From Limanda limanda (taxonomy: Eukaryota; Chordata; Actinopteri; Pleuronectiformes; Pleuronectidae): DNA of 64,000 bases. The notes below the pieces were generated by a model, which did no database searches, was not told the DNA's origin, and saw nothing but the letters and a program-made list of their open reading frames with translations. Positions 1 to 11,100 of this stretch are shown piece after piece; positions within the stretch are counted from its first letter, which is position 1; the number at the start of each line of letters is the position of its first letter. The stretch covers positions 9,460,386 to 9,524,385 of the forward strand of contig NC_083651.1 in the NCBI RefSeq assembly GCF_963576545.1, written 5' to 3'. Made by a program: the position numbers and the translations under genes.

Positions 1-3000
1 ATTTGTTTCTGACCCTGGAAGAAGAGTCCGCTTGGCAGTTTGACTGCAGCCGCAGCCGCAGCGAGCCACACCACGGTGTCGGCCCCCATGGCCTCCGTCC
101 TCAGCTTGGACTGCATCTTGGCGTGGAAGGATGGCATGGACGTCTGGACAGCTACAGAGAGAAAACACTCAGAATTAAAACAACAAAGTACACAGCAGTG
201 ATTTAGTTTTAAAAACTGTTGCCAAAAGTGACTGCTGCTCTGGTATTTATAAAATGCTTCCCTCATTTATCATAATCATATTTCACAAACATAAAAACTC
301 AAACATACATTTTTACATCCGCTAACAAAGACATGTTTTCACCCCCGTCCGTCCGTTTGTGTGTTGGTTTGTTTGTGAGGGAGATTACGCACAAACTACA
401 GGACGGATTTCCACGAAAGGAAGAAGTAAGGGACAAAGAAAACACTGTTTAATTTGTGGTGCGGTTTAGGGGACTGACACCAGAACATCACTCTCTAATC
501 CCTTCTTCTTCTGAGATATTTTTGTTGATTTCTCAGAGAATAATTCATGGATCTTGAAGACAACAAAAACCTGCATGTTTACAGGACTTACATTTAGAAG
601 CTTGTACAATTTGGTGCAGGTTCAAATAAAAATCTGGATCTTGCGATTTTAAATGTGTTTTCATGAGGAGACTGTTGGTCCTTGGTGGAGGTATGTGCTC
701 TACTGAGGGCCATTCTAGTCTTTTAATGCAAAAAAGAATACCTTTACTCTCCATTGTACTGAGGTGGGGGAAGAAAGATGGATATTTTGTTAAATCTTTA
801 ACAAACTAATACGGAGCTCAAGGATAACGCCATGAGAAATAAAGTGAAAGATCAAGATCCAGATCAACCCAAAAACTGATTGTTCTCTTCTTAGGGTCAT
901 TCCCCACCGCTCCACCAAATATCATGGAAATCGGTTCTGTCGTTTTTGAGTGATCAGACAAACAAGTGTAAACAAAAGCTCCTTGGCGTAGGTTATAAAA
1001 CTCAGCCTGCAGTCGTTTTTCTCTGTACCTGGTGTGTCGGCCCAGCCTGGGTGCATGGAGGAGAAGTGGATCTCTTTGTGTTGAGAAGCCCATCTCTCCG
1101 TCAGAATCACCTGCTGTCTCTGTCGCAGTGAAAACAGAAAGCACATTTTAACAAACACGCGCCATGATGACAAAAGCAGCTGCCGTCAATCAGTCTCCTT
1201 TACTTTGTTCTGAGCGTAGACCGCGGTGCCATCGAACGTCCCCTTCTCACACTGCAGGTCGTCCACGTTCAGCTTCTGTGTGAGCATCCCGCCGGACGAC
1301 ACGGTCACCTGTGCAGAAGCAGGAGAAGATGTTCATCTGTGACTGTAGGAGTGAGTGTGGTTCTTACCACGGACGTCTGACTTTAAATATCCAAATGAAT
1401 TTGTGCTGCAACATTTTTGACGTTGTACCTGCGCCAAGGAGGTTATGTTTTCACCCCTGTTTCTAAACGGCATGATGCAAAAACTACAGAAGGAAATTTC
1501 CTCAACTTGGGGGGAGGAAGTGACATAAGCTGATAAATACATTTCAGCACGGATCCTTGGCAGACGTATAAGCTCTACTGAGTTCTCATCTCCAGTTGAA
1601 ATTCAACCCACCACTCTTGGATCTTGGACTTTCTTCAGTGCAGGTATCAGTGCTGTGGTGAGGATGTAAGTACCTGGAAATAAAGTCAGAGGTCAGAGGT
1701 CAGTACCACTTTACTTTACTAGATCATTGACTGACTGTCGGAAGCTGTCAACTTATTTTGAATCTTAATTGCTTGTTATTTAATCTCACTTTACCTGATT
1801 TAAAGGGTTATCGTTTTATAGTATCTCTTTTTCCTTTTAAATAGACAAACATGCAAAATTCTAGTTGCGTAAAATCTTTACCAGCAAGATGGGATTTGCA
1901 GAATGTAAAATGTCAAAACATCTGTTTCTAAGTTTATTAATTCTTCTTAATGGTGAATAATTTACAAAGAACGCTCTGATTTAAACACAAACATATAAAC
2001 AGATTTTTTCGTAAGTTTTGAAAAAAGAAAGTTTAATATTTCTCAAAGTAAGAAAAAAAAAATGAAATAATATAGAATCAGTATCTAAACTCATTTGATT
2101 TGTGTTTCTTTTCGTCACCGAGTGTATTTGTTGCAAAGTTCTTCTCCAGACCCTCCTCAGTTAGTTCTCTCTGGTTGACCATGCAGCCAGCATTGTTGAT
2201 CTGGTGAACACGACAAGTGATTATCATTTGACTATAGAAGACTGATGTGCGTCTCACAGATGATGCAGCATATTTACCCACCAGCACGTGCACAGCGTCG
2301 GTTTGTGAGAAGCTCTGGGCGAACTCCCAAACTTGTCTCGCAATGGACATGTCGACGACGTGGACGTGAACATTCTGTGAATAAAATGAAATAAACACAA
2401 TAATTATTAAACTCGTTGTATAGTGACCTCCACTGGGTAAACGTGATCTAAAAATAAATCAGTTCCAGCAGGAATAAAACTGACGAAGAGCAGCAGAAAG
2501 ACACGTCCCATATTTCTCACCTGATTTTTACTCCGTTCAACAATCTCATCTTTGGCTGCCTCTGCTCGGTCCTTGTTTCGACAAACCATGTGAACGATTC
2601 CTCCTGAAGGTTCGAAAAACAAAAGACAAATCAGCAGACAGAGCAGCAGGAAGGTTTCCCAGGAGCAGAGGCAAAACTCTGCTAAACACTCACTCACCTC
2701 TGTTGGCGATTTCCTGTGCTGTGGCTTTTCCGATCCCACTGTTGGCTCCTGTTATCATGAAGGACCTCCCACTCAGGTTCACGTCCAAGTCGGCTGGGAC
2801 AAAATGCTTCGCTGCTGCTTCATAGCCGCTCCTGCCGGGAGCAAAGAGCAGGACCCTGAATGCACCATGTACTTACATACACACACACACACACCCACAC
2901 ACACACACACAGTGGCACCAATGATTCCAAATGTTCTGATGTCAACACTGAGGTGGACTCCTATTTGTTTCTTTGTCATGTCAACCATTCTTCATACTTT

Positions 3001-3303
3001 CAGAACTTCCTAGCAGTGTGTATCCTCATGATATACTTAATGAAATTAACACAACTTCATTTAATTGATCGACTGATGAATTAATGGCTTTTATCATTAT
3101 TTCTGTAGTAGCAGCTCTGGATATACTGCAGACTAGTATTGTGTTGTTAAACACTACTAGTTAAACAGTAACTGCACCATAAGAGCTATTACTCAACAGA
3201 GGAAGTAGAGTAGTTTAACCTTCAGTGTACTCTCAGGATTATTACTATAGAGAAGATGTATATGTTGCATAAACATGACAGGCGTTTGACACCTTGACTC
3301 AGT

Positions 3304-3389
<86 letters not shown>

Positions 3390-3420
3390 AACATGGACAG
3401 ATAGATATATACATGGAAAC

Positions 3421-3481
<61 letters not shown>

Positions 3482-3818
3482 CATGGACAGATACATACAT
3501 ACATATATACATACATACATACATACATACATACATACATACATACATACATACATACATACATACATACATACATACATACATACATACATACATACAT
3601 ACATACATACATACATACATACCAAGAGGAAATGAAAGAATCCAGCATCACCAAAGCAGTCAAACACGAGAGCCAAATAATAATTAATAATAATTAAATG
3701 AGTGAAGTATAAGTACACGGTGACATACTTCACATAGTACACAGAGCTGTCAGTGAACTTACTTGGTGTACTCCTGAAGGCCTTTCACTAACCAAACTGC
3801 GTTCCTGTAGACCGACAT
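1..3818 (-). CDS. dhrs12: DHRS12, short-chain dehydrogenase/reductase family member 12 (3' end truncated by window edge)
   Basis: An orphan NAD(P)(H)-dependent oxidoreductase of the SDR superfamily; its substrate is not known to me. Nine coding exons join in frame with GT/AG borders on the minus strand: 3818-3763, 2831-2698, 2603-2521, 2374-2282, 2200-2119, 1673-1612, 1308-1204, 1119-1029 and 151-1. They give about 285 residues starting [19 protein letters not shown]. The cofactor motif TGANSGIG is near residues 46-53, NNAG near 124-127, SSGG near 174-177 and the catalytic YxxxK (YAQNK) at 201-205, so the enzyme looks intact. Family-specific strings are [20 protein letters not shown] and [14 protein letters not shown]. 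The family is about 317 residues in human, so only the last ~30 are missing. The start fits because upstream sequence is GC-rich and the N terminus matches the family. Exon 9 may end at a donor inside 1-20. Introns carry fish repeats and a large tetranucleotide array. Confidence 0.93.
228..760 (+). repeat. fish interspersed repeat, family F1, copy 1
   Basis: This lies in the last dhrs12 intron. It shares long stretches with 4410-4770, including GTCCGTCCGTTTGTGTGTTG and the block reading 'acaaactacaggacggattt', and ends with 'ttggtggaggtatgtgctct', typical of a dispersed fish repeat carrying a 'no-coding, pay-attention-to-neighbour' grammar of dhrs12 intron sequence only by insertion. No ORF of its own is visible. 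The superfamily was not determined. Confidence 0.7.
845..985 (+). repeat. F1-like repeat fragment
   Basis: Contains 'atcatggaaatcggttctg' followed by 'gatcagacaaacaag', the same core seen at 60890-61020 ('ttcatggaaatcggtggag'). It lies in a dhrs12 intron, just 3' of exon 8 in transcription order. Confidence 0.5.
1425..1550 (+). repeat. F1-like repeat fragment ('gccaaggaggttatgttttc')
   Basis: An intronic fragment containing the 'aggaggttatgttttcacc' end that is common in this fish repeat family, followed by a 'caaaaactacagaaggaaat' core. Related copies occur at 228, 4410, 28005, 44530 and 60890. Confidence 0.5.
2876..2912. repeat. (AC)n microsatellite
   Basis: A near-perfect AC run with one CCAC interruption, in the first dhrs12 intron close to the exon 2 acceptor (2832-2833). 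Confidence 0.95.
3303..3622. repeat. Compound (GATA)n-(CATA)n microsatellite
   Basis: Two blocks of GATA repeats (about 3304-3389 and 3420-3481) run into a 130-base CATA block (about 3491-3622), all inside dhrs12 intron 1. The repeat reads without stops in several minus-strand frames and so produces spurious Tyr/Leu/Ser- and Met/Tyr/Val/Cys-rich ORFs. Confidence 0.98.
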
Positions 3819-4082
3819 GTTCAGTAAAGCAGCGTCTCCTCCGCCGGGTTCGATCCTTATGAAAGCTCCGGGCTGTTTTCATAACAGTGACTGAACCAGA
3901 CTTATGTAGTAACCGGTAGTAGCATGGGGAGTCACGTGTTCGACCACCGGAAGTTAGAGATAAACAACCTAGAGCTCCTCTGGTGGACACGTGTGTTCCT
4001 GTCAGCGCAGATCTGAGGAGACTTTAATGTGACGGTGTATCAATATGTATATGATTACTAACATGTCTCTCTATGGCTCAGT

Positions 4083-4190
4083 GTCAGGATGGCCGAGTGG
4101 TCTAAGGCGCCAGACTCAAGGTTGAACCTTCCTGTGAATGGGATTTCTGGTCTCCGAATGGAGGCGCGGGTTCGAACCCCGCTTCTGACA
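4083..4190 (+). tRNA. tRNA-Leu (anticodon CAA), with intron
   Basis: The acceptor arms GTCAGGA (4083-4089) and TTCTGAC (4183-4189) pair, with discriminator A at 4190. The anticodon stem is CCAGA (4110-4114) with TCTGG (4146-4150), and the anticodon CAA lies at 4117-4119. An intron of about 24 bases follows the G at position 37 (about 4121-4144), as is usual for eukaryotic tRNA-Leu(CAA). A long type-II variable arm and a T arm GCGGG-TTCGAAC-CCCGC follow. A T run at 4195-4206 can terminate RNA polymerase III. It reads leucine UUG codons. Confidence 0.96.
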
Positions 4191-4409
4191 AAACTTTTGT
4201 TTTTTATCCCTGCAGTACTGACACTCTCAATACTTTGGTAATTTAATAATGTACTATATGAATAACAGATTTAAGTTTTTTATCTTACATATTTGCAAAA
4301 ACAAAATTGATGGTACTCTATTAACTTTGTCACAAATTCTGACGTTTTGGAAACTGCAATACTTAAATTGCAATTGCAATCTTTGGATGGGGTCTATTAA
4401 TGTGATCTA

Positions 4410-4770
4410 GTTTTACTGCTGCTCTTGTATTTATAAAATGCTTCCTTCATTTATCATAATCATATATAACAAACATAAAAACTCAAACATACATTTTTAC
4501 ATCCGCTTACAAAGACATGTTTTCACCCCCGTCCGTCCGTTTGTGTGTTGGTTTGTTTGTGAGGGAGATTACGCACAAACTACAGGACGGATTTCCACGA
4601 AAGGAAGAAGTAAGGGACGGGACTGACACCAGAACATCACTCTCTAATCCCTTCTTCTTCGCTGAGATATTTTTGATGATTTCTCAGAGAATAATTCATG
4701 GGTCTTGATGAAGACAAGAAAATCCTGCATGTTTACAGGACTTACATTTAGAAGGTTGTACAATTTGGTT
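4410..4770 (+). repeat. F1 interspersed repeat, copy 2
   Basis: Aligns by eye almost base for base with 228-600, from 'tactgctgctcttgtattta' through 'ttcatgggtcttgatgaaga'. It differs by a deletion of the 'aaagaaaacactgtttaatt' segment present in copy 1. Confidence 0.75.
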
Positions 4771-5095
4771 GCAAATGCAATCTTCGGATGGGGTCTATTT
4801 ACATATTACATATATATTGTGCATATTACTGAGTTTTGTCACTTATATGTTGTTATACTTATATGTTGAGTGTGATATTCATATGATGTTATACTTATAT
4901 ATGTTGAGTGCATGTATATCTACTTACATGTTTACGCTTGGGATAAAGGACCAATCATTTCTATCCCGTCTATGTCCTGTGCATTTGGCGCAATTGACAA
5001 TTAAGTTGACTGATATAATATTGCTTTTTTCATATTCCTCCTAAAACATTTCAGTTTCACAGTATCTTTCTGCACTTGCATCAGCTCCCTAATAT

Positions 5096-5155
5096 ATTAC
5101 AATTATCTCAGAAAAACTTTTTTTAAAAAGGCTGTTTTTCTGAGATAATTGTAAT
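5096..5155. repeat. Perfect 22-bp inverted repeat (hairpin)
   Basis: Bases 5096-5117 and 5134-5155 are exact reverse complements around a 16-base A/T-rich loop. The arm core is ATTATCTCAGAAAAAC. A diverged third half-copy (ATTATCTCAGAGAAACAG) lies at about 5764-5781. Confidence 0.9.
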
Positions 5156-5781
5156 CTAGTATTTTGATGAAGTTACATTTTGCATGGATATTTTCCATAG
5201 AGCCCTTGTTCAGCGTCGCTTAAAACTGTCAGACTCTCCTTCTGTATAAATAACAGTGAACTACAAAAGACTAACGTAGCCGAGCGTTTTGCTCTCTTAT
5301 ACTGTCAGGAGGCCTCAGCCGAAAAAAGAAACGAGAGATGGTTATTGAATCGGGATATCACATTCGTTTACTTTCCTTCACACTTCAAAACTTCTCTATC
5401 GACAGAACCCTCTTCCGTTAGAACCCCTTTCAAAACAAGAGTCCCAACCAACAACCTGCTTTAGTACAGGAAATACAAATCAACCTTCCATAATGAAGCC
5501 ACTAAATAAAATAGCTTACACTAACAAACGAAATATTTGAATTATGGACAAAAATTAAAACGATCCTTTATCTATCTAAAGCATATTCCCCAAAAGATGG
5601 TCGAGACTTTCAACTGATGTTTTCAGGTTTATTTGAAACTTCTCTAAACAACACCGTAAGAGCTTGTGCCTCATCGGAGAGTCGTTAAAATATAAAACCT
5701 TTCCTTTGAGAAGTTACAGATTCATAACAGTAAGTCCGCGTCTATACAGAGATTTCCCAAGATAATTATCTCAGAGAAACA
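5132..5781. mobile_element. Possible MITE with imperfect terminal inverted repeats
   Basis: The left end CTGTTTTTCTGAGATAATTG and the reverse complement of the right end (CTGTTTCTCTGAGATAATTA) match at 18 of 20 positions and enclose 650 bases with no ORF. No clear target-site duplication was found, so this is tentative. Confidence 0.35.
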
Positions 5782-6521
5782 GAAAAAAAAAATTTAGTTG
5801 ATTGCATTACTCATCCGTACATGCCAAATATTCTTTAGACAAATGTGATTTTTCAACGCTCTCTATTTTCAAGGAAACATTACAAAGCCATTCTTCTTTG
5901 TAATATCATTTGTTTTGTTTCCTTTGAACTATATTGTTTGGTTTTCTGCTTATTTTATTATTATATAACAGGTCTCAGTCCTGAACTCTGTTTTTTTTAA
6001 ATTATTTATTAGAAAGGACATTGCTTGTTAGATTTGTATTTTGCAATAAAGTAGCCCAAAAAAAAATATGCGGCCACTTTGCCTTTCCGGTCTTACTTCT
6101 TCTCCGTAGCGCCTCCTGGTGCCAGTCAAATCAAATACGTGAAAAGATGCAGAAAGTCTGTTGACAATAATATGATCACTCTGTGTCCATTAGCCTTTAT
6201 GTCGTGTTTCCTTGTGGTGTGTGTGAATATTTGTTGTGTTTTTCCTGTCTTCTGAGCAGCGGATTTAACCATAGCCTGACCACATTCAGTCTGCGGGTCC
6301 GATCCTGCTTTAGATTCTAAGATCGGACGAACAAACCGAAACTATGATAGACAGACACGTAGAAAAACCTCCTGCGGTTAAATCAGGAACTCCATGGTTG
6401 TACAGATTCGTGTGTTGCTTTCCCTTATTGCGTTAGTTCGGTAATTCATGATTATCCAGATAGGAAGTTTCATCGTTTCTATTTGTACAAATTTGTAATT
6501 CTGCATATTGCGGGTACAGTT

Positions 6522-6632
6522 GTCAGGATGGCCGAGCGGTCTAAGGCGCCAGACTCAAGGATAAAACCTTCCGGTACAAACGGGTATTCTGGTCTCCGAA
6601 TGGAGGCGTGGGTTCGAATCCCACTTCTGACA
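6522..6632 (+). tRNA. tRNA-Leu (anticodon CAA), with intron
   Basis: Same architecture as the gene at 4083. The acceptor GTCAGGA pairs with TTCTGAC (6625-6631), with discriminator A at 6632. The anticodon CAA is at 6556-6558 and an intron of about 27 bases spans roughly 6560-6586. The T arm is GTGGG-TTCGAAT-CCCAC: relative to the first gene, a C-G pair is replaced by T-A on both sides, so pairing is kept. A T run follows at 6635-6641. The introns differ in sequence although the exonic parts are nearly identical. Confidence 0.96.
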
Positions 6633-8043
6633 ATATTTTTTTACCGCTGGAGCATTAATCAACATTCATTTTTCGATTGATTCACAGCTAAGAAACCCCG
6701 CAAAATGATCTCCAACTTGTATCAACGATGTCGTTTTTATATGTAAACTGTGCAATACTTGATTTCTACGTGCAATTTCAACATGTTTTACGTTCCTATA
6801 CTGTCCATTTATACTCTGCTTATATGGAGCAATTATATCAGGCTTTAAAAAAAAACCCTCCTTCATCACAAAATTATCTTAAATAGTTTTTTCAAAAGCT
6901 GATATGACGTTGATCAGTGTCAACTAATCAAATGCAAATCAAGTGTAAAAGCTCTTAAAAGAAAAATACATTTCTACTCAAAAGGCTGAAATCCATGATT
7001 TCAACCTCACACTGCTGAGGCCTCTTATTACTGCTGTTATTATCAAACATATATATAAACACAATATAAACATAAGGAAATAGAATAAAGACAAAATATA
7101 AACATGACAAAAATTCAAAACATACCAATATCATATACTATGTGAATAGTGAATGCAAAATTGCACAAACAATCAAATATTGCACAGTTTAAATATCCGC
7201 AAAGGATTTACACAGACACTTATTAAGAGATATCACAATAATTATGTAATATAATATGTCAACACACTGTATAAACATTACTCTGTATAATGCTCTGTTA
7301 TCTCTAGAGGTTGTACACAGCTGTCTATAAGCAACTGGACTTGCTTTAGTTATTTGGAGACGTTTCACTTTTCATTTAAGAGGCGACTTCAGTTCTGACG
7401 TTCCCTTTTGTAACAAGTTATGTACTCTGAACTACAGGAGCACCAGCGCCTCCTGCTGATCAGAATAATTACAGCATCTGGTGTCACATCCAACCAGACT
7501 TGAAGCTGCTCAGCTTTCTGAATGATATGACTTTCCATACCAAGAATCCTTATAGAGGCCAAAGCACCAATAACACACCTCACAATTATTCTCTGCTGAT
7601 CAAACACATGGTAATTTTGTGTCCATCGGATTAGATTTTTGTTTATTTCGGTGGATAATTCTTTATGGTTGTTTTGAATTATTATTTTTGTGCTCCTGCT
7701 GTTGTCTTTAGTAGCTTTGTGCAGTTGTATTTGCCCCATAGTCAGGAACTTATTTCTCCCAATCCCAGTGAACGCCCCAAGCCAATGGCCGCCCAGTCAT
7801 TATTTGAATGCCATTTCAATTAAAATACATTTTAAAAGTCCTGATTTCTGAAGTAGAGAAGCATCAGCGCCCTCTGTTGATTTGAGATGGGGGATTAAAA
7901 AGCCTACAGCAACTATATTCACAGGGGGAATCCTTTCAGGAACCAGGCACGACCTTGCCTAACTTTCAAGATAGGATGAGATCACAGGTGTTCAGGGTGG
8001 TAAAGTGATTTCCCCCTGATCCCCGTGAACGCATCACGCCAGG
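6633..8043. other. Spacer upstream of mucin-like gene A
   Basis: Contains R1 copy 1 (6952-7400), then 7400-8043, which matches the upstream sequence of gene B at 19085-19594 ('ctacaggagcaccagcgcct', 'cacgaccttgcc', 'aagtgatttccccctgatcc'). No gene was found. Confidence 0.7.
6952..7400 (+). repeat. R1 repeat, copy 1 (left boundary of array block A)
   Basis: Shares 'aacctcacactgctgaggcc', 'caatataaacataaggaaat' and 'aggatttacacagacactta' with 14041-14455, 18586-18945 and 24765-24970. It is AT-rich with no ORF. All four copies are in the same orientation and sit at the edges of the gene-containing blocks. Confidence 0.8.
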
Positions 8044-8050
8044 TATAAAA
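8044..8050 (+). promoter_or_regulatory. TATA box of mucin-like gene A
   Basis: TATAAAA lies 93 bases before the ATG at 8137. The surrounding 150 bases are conserved upstream of gene B, including 'gatcacaggtgttcagggtg' with a CAGGTG E-box and 'cgcatcacgccaggtataaa'. Confidence 0.75.
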
Positions 8051-8136
8051 GCACCTGTGCGGCCTCATGCACTAAAGGATCTGCAGGTGCGCAAGTGTCT
8101 CAGTCTGCGTCAGTCGGAGAGTAGCTTGGAGCGACC

Positions 8137-11100
8137 ATGGCGTCTGCACTGATGGCTCGGGTTTGGATCGTCTTCATTGTAGCCCAGCACAACAACGCAG
8201 AGAGCAACCGGTGCGCACCTGGACGTTCGACCGACCAGGACGAGTTTCACTTCGGCAGCGAGAGGCCGGTCAGGTCGGTGACTGATGACCGGAACGACCG
8301 TCGCTTCCCAGCGTTGGTTCGGAATTTCATCACAGGTAAAAAAAAAAAAAAGAAAAGCTGCTGCTGCTCTCTGGGGTCATTTGTGGGTTTTACCGTTTAA
8401 AACGTGGAGCTTCAAACTGTCTTTTGTTTCAGTGATGTGCATTCTTGTAAGGGCCAAACATCAAGTGAAGGCCAGAGTTTGTTTTAAAACTTTTTAAACC
8501 TCTATTCGTTCTCGTATCATCTTTGCTGGTATCTCTGACTCCAGAGCTGCAGGATTCACTGAACCTTTCGTTCAGTGTGAATAATTTAGTGATATCTATT
8601 GGTCAAATTGCCGTTGAACACACCCTGCAACTATAAATGTGGCAAGAAAATGTTTGTTGAATTTTTATTTTTTTAAAGTTTGCTTCAGTTAAATAACAAT
8701 TTGTTTTTGTTAAAAATATACATTTCTATATCTTCCGAATTAAGCTACAATTACGGGACTGGTGTTGTGTCGAGTCCTGCCTGCCGAGAAGTGCATGCAC
8801 CTCGTGGGAGCGCGCACAATCACTACGTCATCATCTCTACCAAAATTTACGTTTTAAAAACTATATGAATTTTGTTGCCGTTTAATCATGATAAATCCGT
8901 TGCCTGATGTCCATGAATTCCTAGAGTCATCAAGGATTTATTGGACTCTGTTGAAGAAGCATTGCCTTGCGATTGGTCTGATCATTCAATATTTCTTAGG
9001 ACAAGTTTTGACGTTAAAATATGGAAGACTGCCAAACTCTTTGTATAAAGCCTGAGCAAAAACACGTTCTTATCTTTCTTTGATTTTAAGTGTCGTTACT
9101 TGGTGCTGAATCTGTGAGTTGAGTTAAACTTTAAAAAAAAAATCTCTGGGGATGAGGTTGTGCAGTTGTGCATTAGATTAATTGCTGTGATTTGCATCCC
9201 CTTTTCTCAGACTACATGACTGGAATGCAACTCAATGAAAAGTCAATACGGACCAAAATATTTGTGGGGAACTTCAGAGTGAAATGCATTATTTTGTAAA
9301 GCATATTTTGGACCTTCTGATATTTTCATCCCCCTGTTTTTTTCAGCTAGGAAAACATTTACTGATCTGAAACCTGGAAGAAGCCAATCTGGAACTGAGA
9401 AATTGAATACAAGGTTTTAATTGAAAACCTATCTCTTTACTTTTGAATAGACTTTTAACATTTTCAAAGTTCAAGATCAAAAGTAACTTCTTAATTGAAA
9501 GTTTACTTCTGAAATTGAATGATTTATTCAAACGATCAAAACTTTTGGTTCTGTCTTTTGAACAATGGTGTATAAAGTACTTGAAAGCCATACTTGAGTA
9601 AAAGTACAGATATCTTACCTGAAAGTGACTCTGGTAAAAGTCACCCGTCAGAAAATGACTTGAGTAAAAGTCTTAAAGTAGCTCATATTAAATGTACTTA
9701 AGTATCAAGAGTATCTGGTGTTGAAATGTATCTAAAGTACAAGTACCAAAATTAAAAATGCAAAGTACTTTTTATAGTAGGCCTATACAGACACAAAACA
9801 ACCCAATGACCCTTATGATAACTCGGTAAAGGGAAACAAGTTAAAGGCAGACAAAATAAGAGTTTCTCTTTTGTAAGCATGCACTTTGCTAGTAGAGAGA
9901 AGAGAAAATCCCTGGACACAGTCTAGTTTTGCTGCCAAATTTCAGACAGAATAATAAAGCCTGAACTGAACCGAGCTCTTGCATGAGCACCTGGATCATT
10001 CTAAAGGGAATAAATGGATGGGGAATTTGATTGTATTTAAGTCCCTGCACTTTGTTCCAGCAATGGCAAAACTGGACCTGTAAGCCAGTTATTGGGATTA
10101 ATCAACTCCTAAAAAGGCCATCAGACACACACCCCACATGCTCTCTTGCCTTGCAGCATGCTTAATGTTGGGGTATTGGTAAATTAAAGGGACTCTTACC
10201 TTTGTTGCATTTGAGAATTACAGCACATTCAAATCATCCCGCCTTCCTCCAATGCCCCACCCCCTCGTTCCCATCCGCGGTGTTTTTTTGAAGAAACTTT
10301 ATTTACAAGCAGACTTACAACCTACTGCCTCCGCGCAGGCACGTGAGTTTTTGTTTACCGACGCAATGGATTCGGATTCAGAAGCACCGGTAAGTTGATG
10401 ACGCGGGCCCGAATGCGCCACAAGAAGCAGACGGAAAACCTGCATGTCCATGCAGCAAACAGACAGGTCTGTCGGCCAATAAGGTCCTTCGGTCCGAAGA
10501 ATTTTATTGTTGAAGTTTTCACTAAATATTATGAGAGTGAAATAATTGTTTTTACTCCTGGTGGGTCTGTCTTGCATTTTAGAGTGTCATTACCTTATTA
10601 ATACCAATTTAACCTTATCCAAAAAAAGTGTAAAAATGCAACAAAGGTAAGAGTCCCTTTAATGCATATAGGATCATCCCAGCAGTCACTTTTCTAATGT
10701 AGAGAATATCGAACATGATGTGATAGATGTATGTAAATGGTCTGTGGAAGCTTTAATTATATTTTTTAAGCCCATAACTAATGGTTAAGCTTGAAGGATC
10801 TTAACTTCTGATATGTGCACACTTTCCAATCTAAGAAATATGAAATTTTTTTTTGGCAGATTTCTTATCCAATAAAGGAGGTGCAATTAACCAGTGGAAG
10901 ACCTCCAGGACATTTATGGATATATCCAAGTTACCAGACAGGGTAAGTCAAGTGCAAAATATGTTCAAAACCATTTGTAAGTCGTTTTTCATGAAAACTA
11001 AAATTAAGATTTTACACAGGACTCTGGCCATGAACTGGCATATGTGGATGCTACTGGGAGACTGTGTCCCAAGTTGGCAGCTTGTTACCCGACTTCGTCA

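Larger units (their letters stand above)
4191..6521. other. Intergenic spacer between the two tRNA genes
   Basis: AT-rich sequence without a supportable gene. It contains an F1 repeat copy (4410-4770), a perfect inverted repeat (5096-5155) and a possible TIR-bounded element (5132-5780). A segment at 6075-6400 is less AT-rich but shows no reading frame or splice structure that I can defend. Confidence 0.7.

Noticed and set aside
3193..3742. Tyr/Leu/Ser- and Met/Tyr/Val-rich minus-strand ORFs
   Set aside because: Produced by the GATA/CATA microsatellite inside a dhrs12 intron.
8137..8400. Single-exon small secreted protein reading through the exon 1 donor
   Set aside because: The frame runs into an A-tract intron (GTAAAAAAAAA); both paralogues show a good donor and in-phase downstream exons, so the read-through protein is unlikely to be the main product.
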